From: Paenibacillus lentus
GTDB taxonomy: Bacteria; Bacillota; Bacilli; Paenibacillales; Paenibacillaceae
DNA: 64,000 nucleotides
NCBI RefSeq assembly: GCF_003931855.1
Contig: NZ_CP034248.1
Location: 2,170,001-2,234,000 of the forward strand
Reading direction: 5' to 3'
Part shown: one piece after another, positions 52,570-61,750 of the stretch
How positions within the stretch are numbered: the first letter of the stretch is position 1
Layout of the letters: the number at the start of each line of letters is the position of its first letter
Made by a program: the position numbers and the translations under genes
Notes under the pieces: model-generated
What the model saw: the letters and a program-made list of their open reading frames with translations, nothing else
Told to the model about the DNA's origin: nothing
Database searches by the model: none

Positions 52570-53907
52570 GTGAAAATGAGCATCAGTACAAGCAAGGGAA
52601 AAAGCAGGAATAAGATGTGGTTAATGCTATCCCTGGTAGCAGCGTTGTGTCTTGGTTTGCTGTCCGCTTGCGGCGGCAAAACTGAAAGCGGTGCCAATTC
52701 ATCCGGCGCAGCAGTTAATGGAGGAAATAAAGGAACTGAAGGAAATGAAGTGACGCTTCGTTTTATGACCTGGGACTCCGGACAGACGCTTCAGCCTTAC
52801 CAGAATGCAATTAACGCTTTTATGGAGAAAAATCCTGGCATTAAAGTTAAAGTCGAATCCGTGCCGGACAACTATGATCAGAAGCTGTTGACATCGCTTG
52901 CTTCAGACACTGCTCCTGATGTGTTTATGGCCTGGAACTATCCGCTGTATGTGCCGGGCGGGGCCCTTGAAGATATGCAGGCTTGGGTAGACAAGGACAA
53001 TTATGATCTTGGCAAATATTATCCGATCTTAATGGATTACATGAAATATGACGGAAAACTGTGGGGACTGCCAACAACGTACTCCACGCGTGCCATTTAC
53101 TACAACAAGAAGCTGTTCGATGAAGCGGGCGTACCGTATCCGCAAGACGGGTGGAAGTGGGACGAATTCGTCGATACCGTCCATAAGCTGACCAAGCCGG
53201 GACAATACGGATTCATTATGACGCCGGATGATGTTATGACGATGCAGCCCTATGTCTGGAGCAACGGCGGAGATATGGTGAGCGAGGACGGGCAAACGAC
53301 TGAAGGGGTGTTGAACAGTGCTGAGAACGTGGAGACGATGACTTTCCTGAAACAGTTGTACGATGCATCCTCCAAAATCAACTCGGCGGGCAAATTCAGT
53401 ACGAACAACGGTCTGGAATCGTTCCAAACGGGACAAATCGCCATGTTTGACAACGGAATGTGGCCGCTCGGAGACATTTTAAAGGAAGGTAAATTAGATA
53501 TTGGAACCGTGACGCATCCTCTGCCTGAGGGCGGCAGCTTGAAAGGTATTATCCATACGTCAGGCTACTCGATGCCGAAGACTGGCAAGAACAAAGAGGC
53601 GGCATGGGAATTGATCAAGTTCATGTCGGGCGAGGAAGGAATCAAGATCATCACTGCGAATAAATTCGCATTCTCGCCAGTCATCTCCGTAGATGAAGAG
53701 AATGGCTATGCTAAAGACCCTTATTTGGAAGCGTTTGCTAAAGAGCTGGAAGGTAGCGATAAGCTAATTGCGAGTATGCGGAACGAAAAATGGAGTGAGG
53801 CCGAGGATATGATTCGCGCCGGAGTGCAGGCGATCTTCTATAATAATGCCGATATTCAGAGTACTTTGGATGATGCGGCCAAGCAGGCTCAAGCAGTTTT
53901 GAAATAA
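52570..53907 (+). CDS. Sugar ABC transporter substrate-binding lipoprotein
   Basis: 445 residues from a GTG (GGAGGGG upstream), lipobox LLSAC, Gly/Asn linker, and the MalE-type fold (EVTLRFMTWDSGQTLQPYQNAINAFMEKNPGIKVKVE ..., DTAPDVFMAWNYPLYVPGGALEDM). It binds an oligo- or monosaccharide outside the cell. The 142-bp gap after it contains hairpins (for example GGCCT/AGGCC at 53946) that may reduce expression of the permeases relative to the binding protein. Confidence 0.93.
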   Translation: MKMSISTSKGKSRNKMWLMLSLVAALCLGLLSACGGKTESGANSSGAAVNGGNKGTEGNEVTLRFMTWDSGQTLQPYQNAINAFMEKNPGIKVKVESVPDNYDQKLLTSLASDTAPDVFMAWNYPLYVPGGALEDMQAWVDKDNYDLGKYYPILMDYMKYDGKLWGLPTTYSTRAIYYNKKLFDEAGVPYPQDGWKWDEFVDTVHKLTKPGQYGFIMTPDDVMTMQPYVWSNGGDMVSEDGQTTEGVLNSAENVETMTFLKQLYDASSKINSAGKFSTNNGLESFQTGQIAMFDNGMWPLGDILKEGKLDIGTVTHPLPEGGSLKGIIHTSGYSMPKTGKNKEAAWELIKFMSGEEGIKIITANKFAFSPVISVDEENGYAKDPYLEAFAKELEGSDKLIASMRNEKWSEAEDMIRAGVQAIFYNNADIQSTLDDAAKQAQAVLK

Positions 53908-54049
53908 CAGGTTGCAATACGGATTTATAGTAATGGAAGGATGGGGGCCTTGAGGCCTACAAGCTTACGAGCCTGCGAAAAGCTATGACAGGCTTACAAG
54001 CGAAGGGCTGCAAGGCTTCCCTTTCTCCTCAAATTGAGGTGATGACAAC

Positions 54050-54988
54050 ATGACACAATCCAACGCAGGTCATACTCTAATGAAACGTTCCTTCAGACGA
54101 AAAAGACTTCGAGAGAATGCAGCCGGTTTATTCTTTATTTCGCCGTGGTTAATCGGATTTCTTCTACTGATGTTCGGGCCTATGATGTTTTCTCTCGGAA
54201 TCAGCTTCACCGAATGGAATATGGTCGGCAGTCCGAAATTTATTGGCCTTAAAAATTATATTCATATGTTCACGAACGATCCTTTCTATTTTAAATCGAT
54301 GATCGTTACGTTTAAGTATGTATTTATAATGGTGCCCTTGCAGGTCATATTCGCGATATTAATCGCTGTACTGCTCAACCGAGCAACTTATGGCATTAAA
54401 TTTTTTAGATCGATTTTTTATTTGCCATCTTTAATTCAAGGGGTAACGCTCGCGTTGATTTTTAGTTGGATGCTGAATGACGATTTCGGGCCGATCAATT
54501 ACATGCTGGAGCTCGTTGGGCTTCCGCGGGTACATTGGTTGACGGATCCGAACGTTGCTTTATACGCACTTATTTTTATTGCTTTATGGGGCGTTGGTTC
54601 TCCGATGGTGTTATACCTGTCAGCGCTTCGCTCGGTATCTTCCGAATATTATGAAGCAGCAGATATTGATGGAGCGGGGCCAGTGCGCAAATTCTTCAAC
54701 ATCACGATTCCGCTGATTACGCCGACGATATTATTTAATATTTTGACGAGCCTGATCTCGGCCTTTCAGACGATTGTCCTTGCCTTCGTGCTGACGGGCG
54801 GCGGGCCGGCGAATTCGACGTATTTCTACTCCTTGCATGTCTACCGTAATGCGTTCACCCACTTTAAAATGGGTTATGCTTCGGCCATGGCCTGGGTGAT
54901 GTTCATTTTGATCGTCCTGTTGACCGGCCTCGTTCTGGCATCGTCCAAATACTGGGTTCATTATGAAGACGACGGAGGTGGACGTTAA
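54050..54988 (+). CDS. Sugar ABC transporter permease, MalF type
   Basis: 312 residues, six membrane helices (FFISPWLIGFLLLMFGPMMFSL first), with the EAA loop YYEAADIDGAGPVRKFFNITIPLITP. ATG with GAGGTG about 8 bp upstream. Its stop overlaps the next start by one base. Confidence 0.93.
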   Translation: MTQSNAGHTLMKRSFRRKRLRENAAGLFFISPWLIGFLLLMFGPMMFSLGISFTEWNMVGSPKFIGLKNYIHMFTNDPFYFKSMIVTFKYVFIMVPLQVIFAILIAVLLNRATYGIKFFRSIFYLPSLIQGVTLALIFSWMLNDDFGPINYMLELVGLPRVHWLTDPNVALYALIFIALWGVGSPMVLYLSALRSVSSEYYEAADIDGAGPVRKFFNITIPLITPTILFNILTSLISAFQTIVLAFVLTGGGPANSTYFYSLHVYRNAFTHFKMGYASAMAWVMFILIVLLTGLVLASSKYWVHYEDDGGGR

Positions 54989-55827
54989 TGCATGCGATAG
55001 AGAGCAAAAAGCGTATCCAAACAATTCTGGTTTTGGCTCTGATCGTGCTCTGCGCAGCGGCATTTCTCTTTCCGATCGCCTGGATGCTGTCTACCGCGGT
55101 CAAAGCGCCGGAGGATATTTTTACACCAAAGCCGGAGCTAATACCGTCTACTTGGCAATGGCACAACTTTGCCGATGCTTGGAGTGCACAGCCGTTTGGT
55201 CGCTTCCTACTAAACACGCTGATCGTGGTCGCTGTTTCAACTCCGTTTGCCATGCTGTCCGCGACGATGGTCGCATTCGGGTTTGCCCGAATCAATTTCT
55301 GGGGTAGAAGTGCTCTGTTTCTGTTCGTTATCGGTACGATGGTGATTCCTTGGGATGTAACAGCCATCCCGTTATATATTCAATACAACAAGATGGGGCT
55401 CATTAATACGCTGTGGCCCATGATTCTGCCGGGGGCGTTCGGCTCCGCGTTTTTCATCTTCCTAGCCCGGCAGTTCATTATGGGGGTTCCGCGAGATTTG
55501 GACGAAGCGGCCGAAATTGATGGGTGCAACCGCTGGCAAATTTATTGGAGCATCATCCTGCCGTTATGTCGTCCGATTGTGGTCGTCATCGGAGTATTTC
55601 ATTTTGTTTGGTGCTGGAACGAATTTTTAACGCCGCTCATTTTTATAAATGACCAGAGCATGTACACGCTGCCGCTCGGAATTAACTTATTCAAAAATGC
55701 ATTTAATATTGAATACGAGAAGTTGATGGCGGTATCTTGCTTATCGGTTCTGTTCCCGGCCACACTATTCTATTTTACGCAAAATCTAATCCTAGGGGGC
55801 ATTTCGCTTAGCGGAGTCAAAAAATGA
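54988..55827 (+). CDS. Sugar ABC transporter permease, MalG type
   Basis: 279 residues, six helices, EAA loop DLDEAAEIDGCNRWQIYWSIILPLCRP. Starts at the stop of the MalF-like gene (GGAGGTGG upstream). The ATPase is not encoded here, as usual for this transporter class, where a shared MsmK-type ATPase is used. Confidence 0.93.
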   Translation: MHAIESKKRIQTILVLALIVLCAAAFLFPIAWMLSTAVKAPEDIFTPKPELIPSTWQWHNFADAWSAQPFGRFLLNTLIVVAVSTPFAMLSATMVAFGFARINFWGRSALFLFVIGTMVIPWDVTAIPLYIQYNKMGLINTLWPMILPGAFGSAFFIFLARQFIMGVPRDLDEAAEIDGCNRWQIYWSIILPLCRPIVVVIGVFHFVWCWNEFLTPLIFINDQSMYTLPLGINLFKNAFNIEYEKLMAVSCLSVLFPATLFYFTQNLILGGISLSGVKK

Positions 55828-55858
55828 TAAAGGTGACAGGACTGAGGGGTGGAGACAT

Positions 55859-58294
55859 ATGAACATACTGAGTAATCCAAAGTTTGAACTTGCCTTTACA
55901 GAGCGTGGAGCGTTAGAGTCTCTGTTGATGAAGGATGATCCTTACGCCATGAACTGGGTCGTGGAATCCGCATATATGGCCGAAGTGGGTTATGATGATG
56001 AAGATAAGCTGTTCGGGGAGTGGACAGCCGTAGTGAACGGCCGCACGTTGCAAAGCTCCGAATTGATGCCAACCATTGTAAAAGACAATGATCACAGTGT
56101 CAAAATCTCTTTCGATGCAGAAGGCCTAACGATTACACTGACATATCGGCTTGAAGAGGAGCAAATTCGCTGGAATATCGAGGGAGCCAACCGGTCAGGC
56201 GCGTCGCTGCGGATCGACGGATTTCATGTTTGGTTCTCGTTAGCCTATGTGATGTTTCGCGATGAAAACGTGCTGCGCAATATAAGGCAGTCGTGCGCGG
56301 TTTTCGCGCATATGGGAGGAGACTTCTCCAAATTTGCAGCGATTCGGCGCAGCAATGAGGCACCGCATCTCGCTATTTATGGAAAAAAAGGCCGCACCGC
56401 GGCGTTTGGTTCATTTTGCAGATATGAGAATCGTTTTTTGGAGCAGGTGTCGCCATCGCTTGATGGGCTGCTGTTCCATCGCTTGTCGCTCGTAGAGGAT
56501 GGCAGCTCGATGCCGGAATCGGCAGCGGTCGACTGGATTTACGGCGATGAGTACCGTTCGCTCACTCTGGAAGCCGGGCAGCGTATGCAGTGGGAGTATG
56601 TGTTTACAGCATGCGATAGTCAAGAGGACTTCTATAACCGAGCGTTAGAACACGGGCATCCCCGCTGGACGTATACTCCGGTGCTGACATCAGATGGATT
56701 ATTTCAAGCGGAGTTGGAGCTTCCACCCGGCCAGCAGGTGCAGCAGGTCAGGCTGCTAACTTCACCGCCTCATCAAGGCGTGATTCAGGAGGAAGACATT
56801 ACGGCTTATTTCATAGTAGATGAGCAGTGTCCTCGGCTATTTCAGACCGCCATGCAGCGACGAGAGCCCGGGGAGCATAAGCTTGAGCTGCTGCTAAAGG
56901 ATGGACGTAAAGATGTGCTCGTGTGGAACGTACTAGAACCGATTGATCGCATTTTGGAGAAGCGTGCGGAGTGGTTATGCCGCAACAACTATGACGGTGA
57001 GGGGAAGATGGGAAGACCTCATGCATTTTTGCCGCTATCCAATCAGGGGGAATCGTTAGGGAAGCTTACTTTTTTGCTTATGAAAAATAGTCTGACGACC
57101 CCGGTTCCCGAGCAGGTGGCCCAAGCGGAAGCCTCCGCTGTGCTTGATATGAAACGCCATTGGTTCGAGTCCGGCAACTTCTTCAAGCCGCGAGCTCTAT
57201 ATGGAAGCTTTTATCGTATATTTGATCTGGACTATATCGCCCATGTGTTCTACTTGCTCTCTCGCATTGAAGCTTCGCTGCTAAAGCTGAATACGCCGCA
57301 AACTTATTTGGAGTGGGCTGCGGAGGTGCTTTCTGTCCGATTGAATCCGGATTGTCACCAAGGTCAGAGAGAGAAGGACGAAACAGGTTTGAGTGGCGTG
57401 TTAATACTATACATCGATGATTTACTTAAAGATTTATGGGAGGCAGGGCTGCTGGAATGGCATCAGAGGTTGACCCGGCTATGGAAGGAGTTTGGAGGGA
57501 GGCTGGAGCGGAATACGGAACCATTTGCCGGAGCGATTACGGAGCATTTCTATGATAATGCCGGTTTCGGACCCACATGCGAGGCATTGCTCTCCGTTGG
57601 ATTGCGGGAAGAAGCGGAGAAATACGGTCAGCTGATTCTGGCCAATATCGGCTTCAGTAATGATTATCGGGCGCAAAATCCGGATCGCTGGTGGGAAGCC
57701 TTGTCATACATGATCCATTCCTTGTGGGGAGGCCTTGTAGCCGGTTCCTCTCGGGTAGCTTACGAGCAACTTGGGGATCCTCAGTACTTAGAGGCCGCCT
57801 ATCGCTCGACAATGGCTGTCTTTAACTGCTACGATTGGAACGTGTCGTCTACGCCACGCCGCCTGCAGCCAGGCGAAGCCGCTTCGACCTATAGCGTGGC
57901 TGCCCCGAATTTGAACATGCCGTCCCTGTCCCGCGATCGATTTGGACAATCCGTGTTCCGGGACGCAAGCGATCCACTATTTTCCTCCCTGTTCTCCAAT
58001 GCGACAGGCGACGATTGGGATATGGGGGAAGAACTCGTGGCATATTTGCTTGGATTCGGCACGACGACCTATTTATATCGCGATGATCAAGGAAAGCTGC
58101 GCTGCGTCAACGGATATATTACGAAGGATGAGGATAGCTGGATCATAACCAGCTACGCAGCATATCCCATGAAGTACGTTGTTCAGGAAGAAGGATTGGT
58201 GCTCCAGGCAAAGAAGGGCGAAATGCTCAGACGAGTGCGGCTTTGGGAGGAGGAGCTGTCCGCGCTGGAAATCGTACGCGAAGATGAACGATGA
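55859..58294 (+). CDS. 811-residue cytosolic protein, possible novel glycoside hydrolase
   Basis: Last gene of the LacI operon, 31 bp after the MalG-like gene, ATG behind GAGGGGTGGA. No signal peptide. Residues about 1-280 look like a beta-sandwich (FELAFTERGALESLLMKDDPYAMNWV, LTYRLEEEQIRWNIEG). From about 380 on, the sequence is alpha-helical with features of an alpha/alpha toroid (RHWFESGNFFKPRALYGSFYRIFDLDYIAHVFYLLSRIE, EHFYDNAGFGPTCEALLS, WWEALSYMIHSLWGG, DDWDMGEELVAYLLGFGTT), the layout of many clan GH-L and related enzymes. Candidate acids are in these conserved-looking blocks. I recognise a DUF5695-like look but cannot name the family; function is inferred from context only. Confidence 0.6.
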   Translation: MNILSNPKFELAFTERGALESLLMKDDPYAMNWVVESAYMAEVGYDDEDKLFGEWTAVVNGRTLQSSELMPTIVKDNDHSVKISFDAEGLTITLTYRLEEEQIRWNIEGANRSGASLRIDGFHVWFSLAYVMFRDENVLRNIRQSCAVFAHMGGDFSKFAAIRRSNEAPHLAIYGKKGRTAAFGSFCRYENRFLEQVSPSLDGLLFHRLSLVEDGSSMPESAAVDWIYGDEYRSLTLEAGQRMQWEYVFTACDSQEDFYNRALEHGHPRWTYTPVLTSDGLFQAELELPPGQQVQQVRLLTSPPHQGVIQEEDITAYFIVDEQCPRLFQTAMQRREPGEHKLELLLKDGRKDVLVWNVLEPIDRILEKRAEWLCRNNYDGEGKMGRPHAFLPLSNQGESLGKLTFLLMKNSLTTPVPEQVAQAEASAVLDMKRHWFESGNFFKPRALYGSFYRIFDLDYIAHVFYLLSRIEASLLKLNTPQTYLEWAAEVLSVRLNPDCHQGQREKDETGLSGVLILYIDDLLKDLWEAGLLEWHQRLTRLWKEFGGRLERNTEPFAGAITEHFYDNAGFGPTCEALLSVGLREEAEKYGQLILANIGFSNDYRAQNPDRWWEALSYMIHSLWGGLVAGSSRVAYEQLGDPQYLEAAYRSTMAVFNCYDWNVSSTPRRLQPGEAASTYSVAAPNLNMPSLSRDRFGQSVFRDASDPLFSSLFSNATGDDWDMGEELVAYLLGFGTTTYLYRDDQGKLRCVNGYITKDEDSWIITSYAAYPMKYVVQEEGLVLQAKKGEMLRRVRLWEEELSALEIVREDER

Positions 58295-58318
58295 AATGGA
58301 GTCTTGGTCAGGTTTTGT

Positions 58319-58537
58319 TCATCGAAGCAGAACATTGAGGGTGCTTGCTAGAAATAGTAGAAGCCCTGTTCCAGCTAAATTAATTAATAGGGTTAGAATA
58401 ATTCGAACCACAATATGGGCAGATAAACGAAATACGCTCACATTGGCCGCAGTCGTTAGTATGCCGCTGAGAGCACCGATTGCTCCGCCTATGAAGATTA
58501 GTATTACCATTTGCCCGTCATCCCGACGCAATATCAT
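58319..58537 (-). CDS. Small two-helix membrane protein
   Basis: 72 residues from the ATG at 58537 (weak AAGAAG site). Two membrane segments (MVILIFIGGAIGALSGILTTAA and IVVRIILTLLINLAGTGLLLFLASTL) separated by a short polar loop. The frame is open further upstream into the repeat at 58588, where the reading makes no sense. Convergent with the 811-residue gene. Possibly real; family unknown. Confidence 0.5.
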   Translation of the reverse strand: MILRRDDGQMVILIFIGGAIGALSGILTTAANVSVFRLSAHIVVRIILTLLINLAGTGLLLFLASTLNVLLR

Positions 58538-58587
58538 GGGTTGCTTCTTCTTAGCTGTGACTTCTTGATTGTTGTCGATAAATATTT

Positions 58588-58667
58588 TAAAAACTCTCCC
58601 GATGGAGAGTACTAATACGTCCCAGAAGGGATACTCGTGCTCCAAGCGCGAGACTCCCTCCTGGGAC
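58588..58667 (-). repeat. Inverted, shorter copy of the tRNA-Arg tail repeat
   Basis: On the minus strand: GTCCCAG (tRNA 5' acceptor half), AGTCTCGCGCTTGG and a matching CGAG stem, the tRNA tail TCCCTTCTGGGACGTAT, and the terminator CTCTCC-ATC-GGGAGAG with TTTTT. It is the same element as at 47313-47647 with about 15% difference, 11 kb away. No tRNA lies here. Confidence 0.85.
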
Positions 58668-59041
58668 TTCATTTTGTGTCTTTCCAAGTCGCTTTGTATT
58701 AGGTGGCTTTTTTGTTGTGCACGCAGCGCATACTTAAAAGTAGTGTAGCTACAACTTCATTTAAAAATGCGCATGTGCGCACGGTGTGCTCCCTGCACGC
58801 AAAAAGCTGGGTACATCGTGTTTGCTTTGTTTGCATGTCAGTTTGTATATTTTGCGGGATGCTAGGCTTGCATACAATGTAGATTCCTGTATGGGAGTTG
58901 CTTGAACATGCGCCCTTCAGGATGTACAGCGCATGTCGCAGTTAGAATGGTATTGGACATCGCAGTTGAAAAGACAACAAAGGTTCAATTATCAAAGAAT
59001 AGAGCTATTCCTACCTGCTGCTAGCTGCTGTGGGTTCTTCT
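58668..59041. other. 374-bp region without a gene
   Basis: Base composition is more mixed than in neighbouring gaps, with several GCGCATG-type words (near 58728, 58770, 58782 and 58930) and two CTGCTGCTAGCTGCTG-like runs at the end. No coding frame with a ribosome site, no clear promoter. Confidence 0.4.
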
Positions 59042-59419
59042 TTATTGTTGGGAAGGATTTTTAGGCAACGGGCTAAGGTGCTCGTGAATTAGAAGCCATC
59101 GCTCTTGCTCCTTGACGAATACATTCGTGGCTCTCCCCTGTCCACTTACATAGGTTCCGTTAATATAGCCCTCATAAAAATAGGTGTAATTGCATGTGGC
59201 CGATGAGTCTCCCTTATGTAGCCAAACTACATCCTGAGCGGCGTAATGCTCTTCTTTGACGACAGTCCAGACATGTTCAAAGTAAGTTTGAATTTGCTCA
59301 GCGGTTGTACAGCTTTGATCCGAGAAGAAGAAGGTAGCATCAGGATGCAAAACCAGTCTGACTTCTTCAAAGTTATGTGTATTAATTGCCTTAATATATC
59401 TGTTCAGAATGTCCATCAT
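59042..59419 (-). CDS. SnoaL/NTF2-like protein
   Basis: 126 residues from the ATG at 59419 (AGGTGA close upstream; a GTG at 59425 is an alternative). The opening ILNRYIKAINTHNFEEVRLVLHPDATFFF and the later TYFYEGYINGTYVSGQGRATNVFVKEQERWLLIHEHLS match the NTF2-like cone fold of SnoaL/DUF4440-type proteins. Single gene; substrate unknown. It is divergent from the sigma factor gene. Confidence 0.75.
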   Translation of the reverse strand: MMDILNRYIKAINTHNFEEVRLVLHPDATFFFSDQSCTTAEQIQTYFEHVWTVVKEEHYAAQDVVWLHKGDSSATCNYTYFYEGYINGTYVSGQGRATNVFVKEQERWLLIHEHLSPLPKNPSQQ

Positions 59420-59599
59420 GTTCACCTATCCTCGTTGTATTGAATCAATAATTTTACCATAAACCAAGAACGATTCAAGCTTGTTGTCACATTTTAAGGG
59501 GCCGTATCCGTAGTAATCAATATAAAGGGTTCAATAGGCGCCTGAAGAACTATTACAACTTTATATATATTTTTAGCTAGAGGTGGGAGGAGGTATAAA

Positions 59600-60190
59600 A
59601 TGGACCCCGATATACAGCATGTTATTTTTAAAGTTATCCAAGGGGATCTGACACAATTTGAGCAAATCATGAACAAGTATCAGCGTAAAATTTTCAGCTA
59701 CTGTTATCATATGCTGGGTCATTATGCAGAGGCGGAGGATGCAGCACAGGATACTTTTATCAAGGCTTATAAAAATTTGGAGAAATATCAGCCGGATAAA
59801 TCCTTTGAGGTCTGGTTATACACTATTGCGTCCAATACATGTATAGATGCTTTAAGAAAGCGTAAATCAACGAAATATTTACCATTTTTATACCAAAATG
59901 ATAAAGACAATCGACATGTGGATCAAACGATTAATGATCATTATTACAACGAAGAAATATTAATTTCACTGTCCAGATTAACAATTGAAGAGCGCAGTTT
60001 ACTCATATTGAGGTGCGTCTAGGATAAGGAATATACAGAAATTGCACATATTTTGCAAAAAAAGAGCGGTGGTCTTCGTAAAAAATTCCAACGAACCATA
60101 TCCAAATTCAAAGTGTACTACAGTCAAGCGACAGGAGGGAATCAAGATGAAGCACGAGGACGAGCAAGACCTCAAGAAGATTTTTCATAG
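59600..60190 (+). pseudogene. ECF sigma factor with an in-frame TAG in region 4
   Basis: Region 2 is intact (DLTQFEQIMNKYQRKIFSYCYHMLGHYAEAEDAAQDTFIKAYKNLEKYQPD, then VWLYTIASNTCIDALRKRK). At 60020-60022 a TAG follows IEERSLLILRCV. The same frame continues as DKEYTEIAHILQKKSGGLRKKFQRTISKFK up to 60190, the missing sigma-4 helices; a GAG codon (Glu) is expected at the stop, so a single G-to-T change would explain it. Full length would be 196 residues, overlapping the anti-sigma gene by 44 bp. The 140-residue product lacks -35 recognition and is unlikely to work. Confidence 0.85.
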
Positions 60191-61088
60191 TATTGAGATT
60201 CCAGAAATTGATGTCACAGCATCCGTAATAAATAAATTGGAGGGCTACAATATGAATAAACGTACTCGACCATCGGGTAAATTCAAAGTGGGGACAATTG
60301 TAGTGCTGGGGACGCTCCTACTTACAACATCTGCAATTGCAGCTTATCAACAGTTTACAATAACAAATTCTAAAGGTGAGGTTGTATACGAAGAGGAGAG
60401 ATTTGATAAATCCAGATATGCAGATCGGACGAAAGAAATGCAGTTCCGTAGTTTGAAGGCTCATGGATTAGCTTATGAACTGCTGCAACCAGGGGAAGTC
60501 GCGGCGTTTTATATGGCTGGAGAAGGAGATGAAGGTGAATTATATATAAGATCAGGTCTAGGGATCTCCTTTAAAAATACGAATGACCTTTATAAAGCAA
60601 TTAATGATTCCCATGTTCCTGTTCCTGAAACTTTGCTGGGGAAATATCATTTTATTAATGGGGCTATTAGCTACTCAGCCGATAATATGAGTGATCAACA
60701 AAAATTCGCTCTAATTCAAGAATTAGGGCCAGAAGCTCGGCAATCAGAAGAACAGTATGCTTTCAAATTACTCGATATATCTGGGAATACTTGGACATTG
60801 CATACGGTTTACTCAGGGGAAATCGGCGACATTCGTGTAACTCAGATGAGAGGAAGTGAAAAAATAACCTTCGTTTGGCCAAGTGATGAGAGCTCTGCCT
60901 ATAGCAACACCGAGGAAATTGTATTGAACAATCATAAAGTGCTCTACAGGGCTTTCGACGCTGAACATAGCGTGCGTTTTTCTGTAAGTATTCCAGATAG
61001 TGAAGATCATATTCAGCATTTCATCTCTGCTCCTAAGAAAATGAGTAAGGAAGAGGTGTTGAGTATCGTGGAGACCTATTTGCAATAA
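60147..61088 (+). CDS. Anti-sigma factor-like membrane protein
   Basis: 313 residues from the ATG at 60147 (GGAGGG, spacing 7). N-terminal cytosolic part (HEDEQDLKKIFHSIEIPEIDVTASVINKLEG), one membrane helix at about residues 46-66 (VGTIVVLGTLLLTTSAIAAYQ), and an outside domain of about 240 residues ending like DUF4367 proteins (ITFVWPSDESSAYSNTEEIVLNNHKVLYRAF). Position directly after, and overlapping, an ECF sigma gene suggests it holds that factor. With the sigma gene broken, its function here is doubtful. Confidence 0.75.
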   Translation: MKHEDEQDLKKIFHSIEIPEIDVTASVINKLEGYNMNKRTRPSGKFKVGTIVVLGTLLLTTSAIAAYQQFTITNSKGEVVYEEERFDKSRYADRTKEMQFRSLKAHGLAYELLQPGEVAAFYMAGEGDEGELYIRSGLGISFKNTNDLYKAINDSHVPVPETLLGKYHFINGAISYSADNMSDQQKFALIQELGPEARQSEEQYAFKLLDISGNTWTLHTVYSGEIGDIRVTQMRGSEKITFVWPSDESSAYSNTEEIVLNNHKVLYRAFDAEHSVRFSVSIPDSEDHIQHFISAPKKMSKEEVLSIVETYLQ

Positions 61089-61111
61089 AGTAACAGGGCT
61101 ACAGATAACAG

Positions 61112-61151
61112 TAACCGCAATCGCAGAGATTTAGATCTGCGGTTGCGGTTA
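61112..61151. terminator. Bidirectional terminator
   Basis: TAACCGCAATCGCAGA pairs with TCTGCGGTTGCGGTTA with one mismatch, loop GATTTAGA, followed by TTTTTTT on the plus strand. Confidence 0.9.
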
Positions 61152-61170
61152 TTTTTTTACTATGTATGTG

Positions 61171-61548
61171 TTACAGTACCACGATCCGGCGAGATGCTGC
61201 TAGAGACCGTAGCTCGACATTGAGGCTTTCTTTCATCTCATCAGTCATATCGAGTAAGAGTCCGTAATGGAACAGGGAGTTCTCGCTTTCTTTCTGCCAC
61301 TGAATTTTTCCGGGAAACTTATGTAGATCCTCATTCAAACGAACATGAACCGTAGCTTGAATCTGATTAGTATCTGCGCGCAGATCAAGATTCGTCTGGA
61401 TTCGGCATCCCGATTTGCTAATGTCAAGCAACTCAACTTCTGCTAATTTACTATACACAGTAACCTCGTTAATTTCCCTAATTTCTATCCAGCAGGGCAA
61501 GGGTGTGGTCATAGAATAACGGAAGGGATCCGCTCTTCGTGTTGTCAT
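61171..61548 (-). CDS. PilZ-domain protein
   Basis: 125 residues. R-RADPFRYSMTTPLPCWIEI places arginines at the start, and LLDISKSGCRIQ contains the DxSxxG motif of c-di-GMP binding PilZ domains; the arginine motif (TTRRADPFR) is present though not in the exact RxxxR spacing that I would like. No other domain. It could be a free c-di-GMP receptor. ATG with GAGG site. Confidence 0.8.
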   Translation of the reverse strand: MTTRRADPFRYSMTTPLPCWIEIREINEVTVYSKLAEVELLDISKSGCRIQTNLDLRADTNQIQATVHVRLNEDLHKFPGKIQWQKESENSLFHYGLLLDMTDEMKESLNVELRSLAASRRIVVL

Positions 61549-61678
61549 TATTATTTCCTCCGTAATAGGGAATATATTCCGATTATATCGGATATTTCAG
61601 GGAAATGATATGGTTTGGTCGGTTTACTTAAATATATTAAAGAAAGAGGTGTTAGTAGTAAAGGAGTTAAGGAGTTAA

Positions 61679-61707
61679 TTGACAGAGGCGGCTGTTTTGT
61701 GTATTCA
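61679..61707 (+). promoter_or_regulatory. Candidate sigma-A promoter of the padR operon
   Basis: TTGACA (61679-61684), 17-bp spacer, TATTCA (61702-61707), 44 bp before padR. Two AAGGAGTT copies precede it. The A/T-rich stretch CTTAGTAATGCTAAATATT just after it may hold the PadR site. Confidence 0.5.
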
Positions 61708-61750
61708 TATACTTAGTAATGCTAAATATTATGTGTAGCAAGGTGATGAG

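Noticed and set aside
53908-54049. Terminator between the sugar-binding protein and permease genes
   Set aside because: Hairpins are present (GGCCT/AGGCC and weaker ones) but there is no U-tract; more likely a stability or attenuation element.
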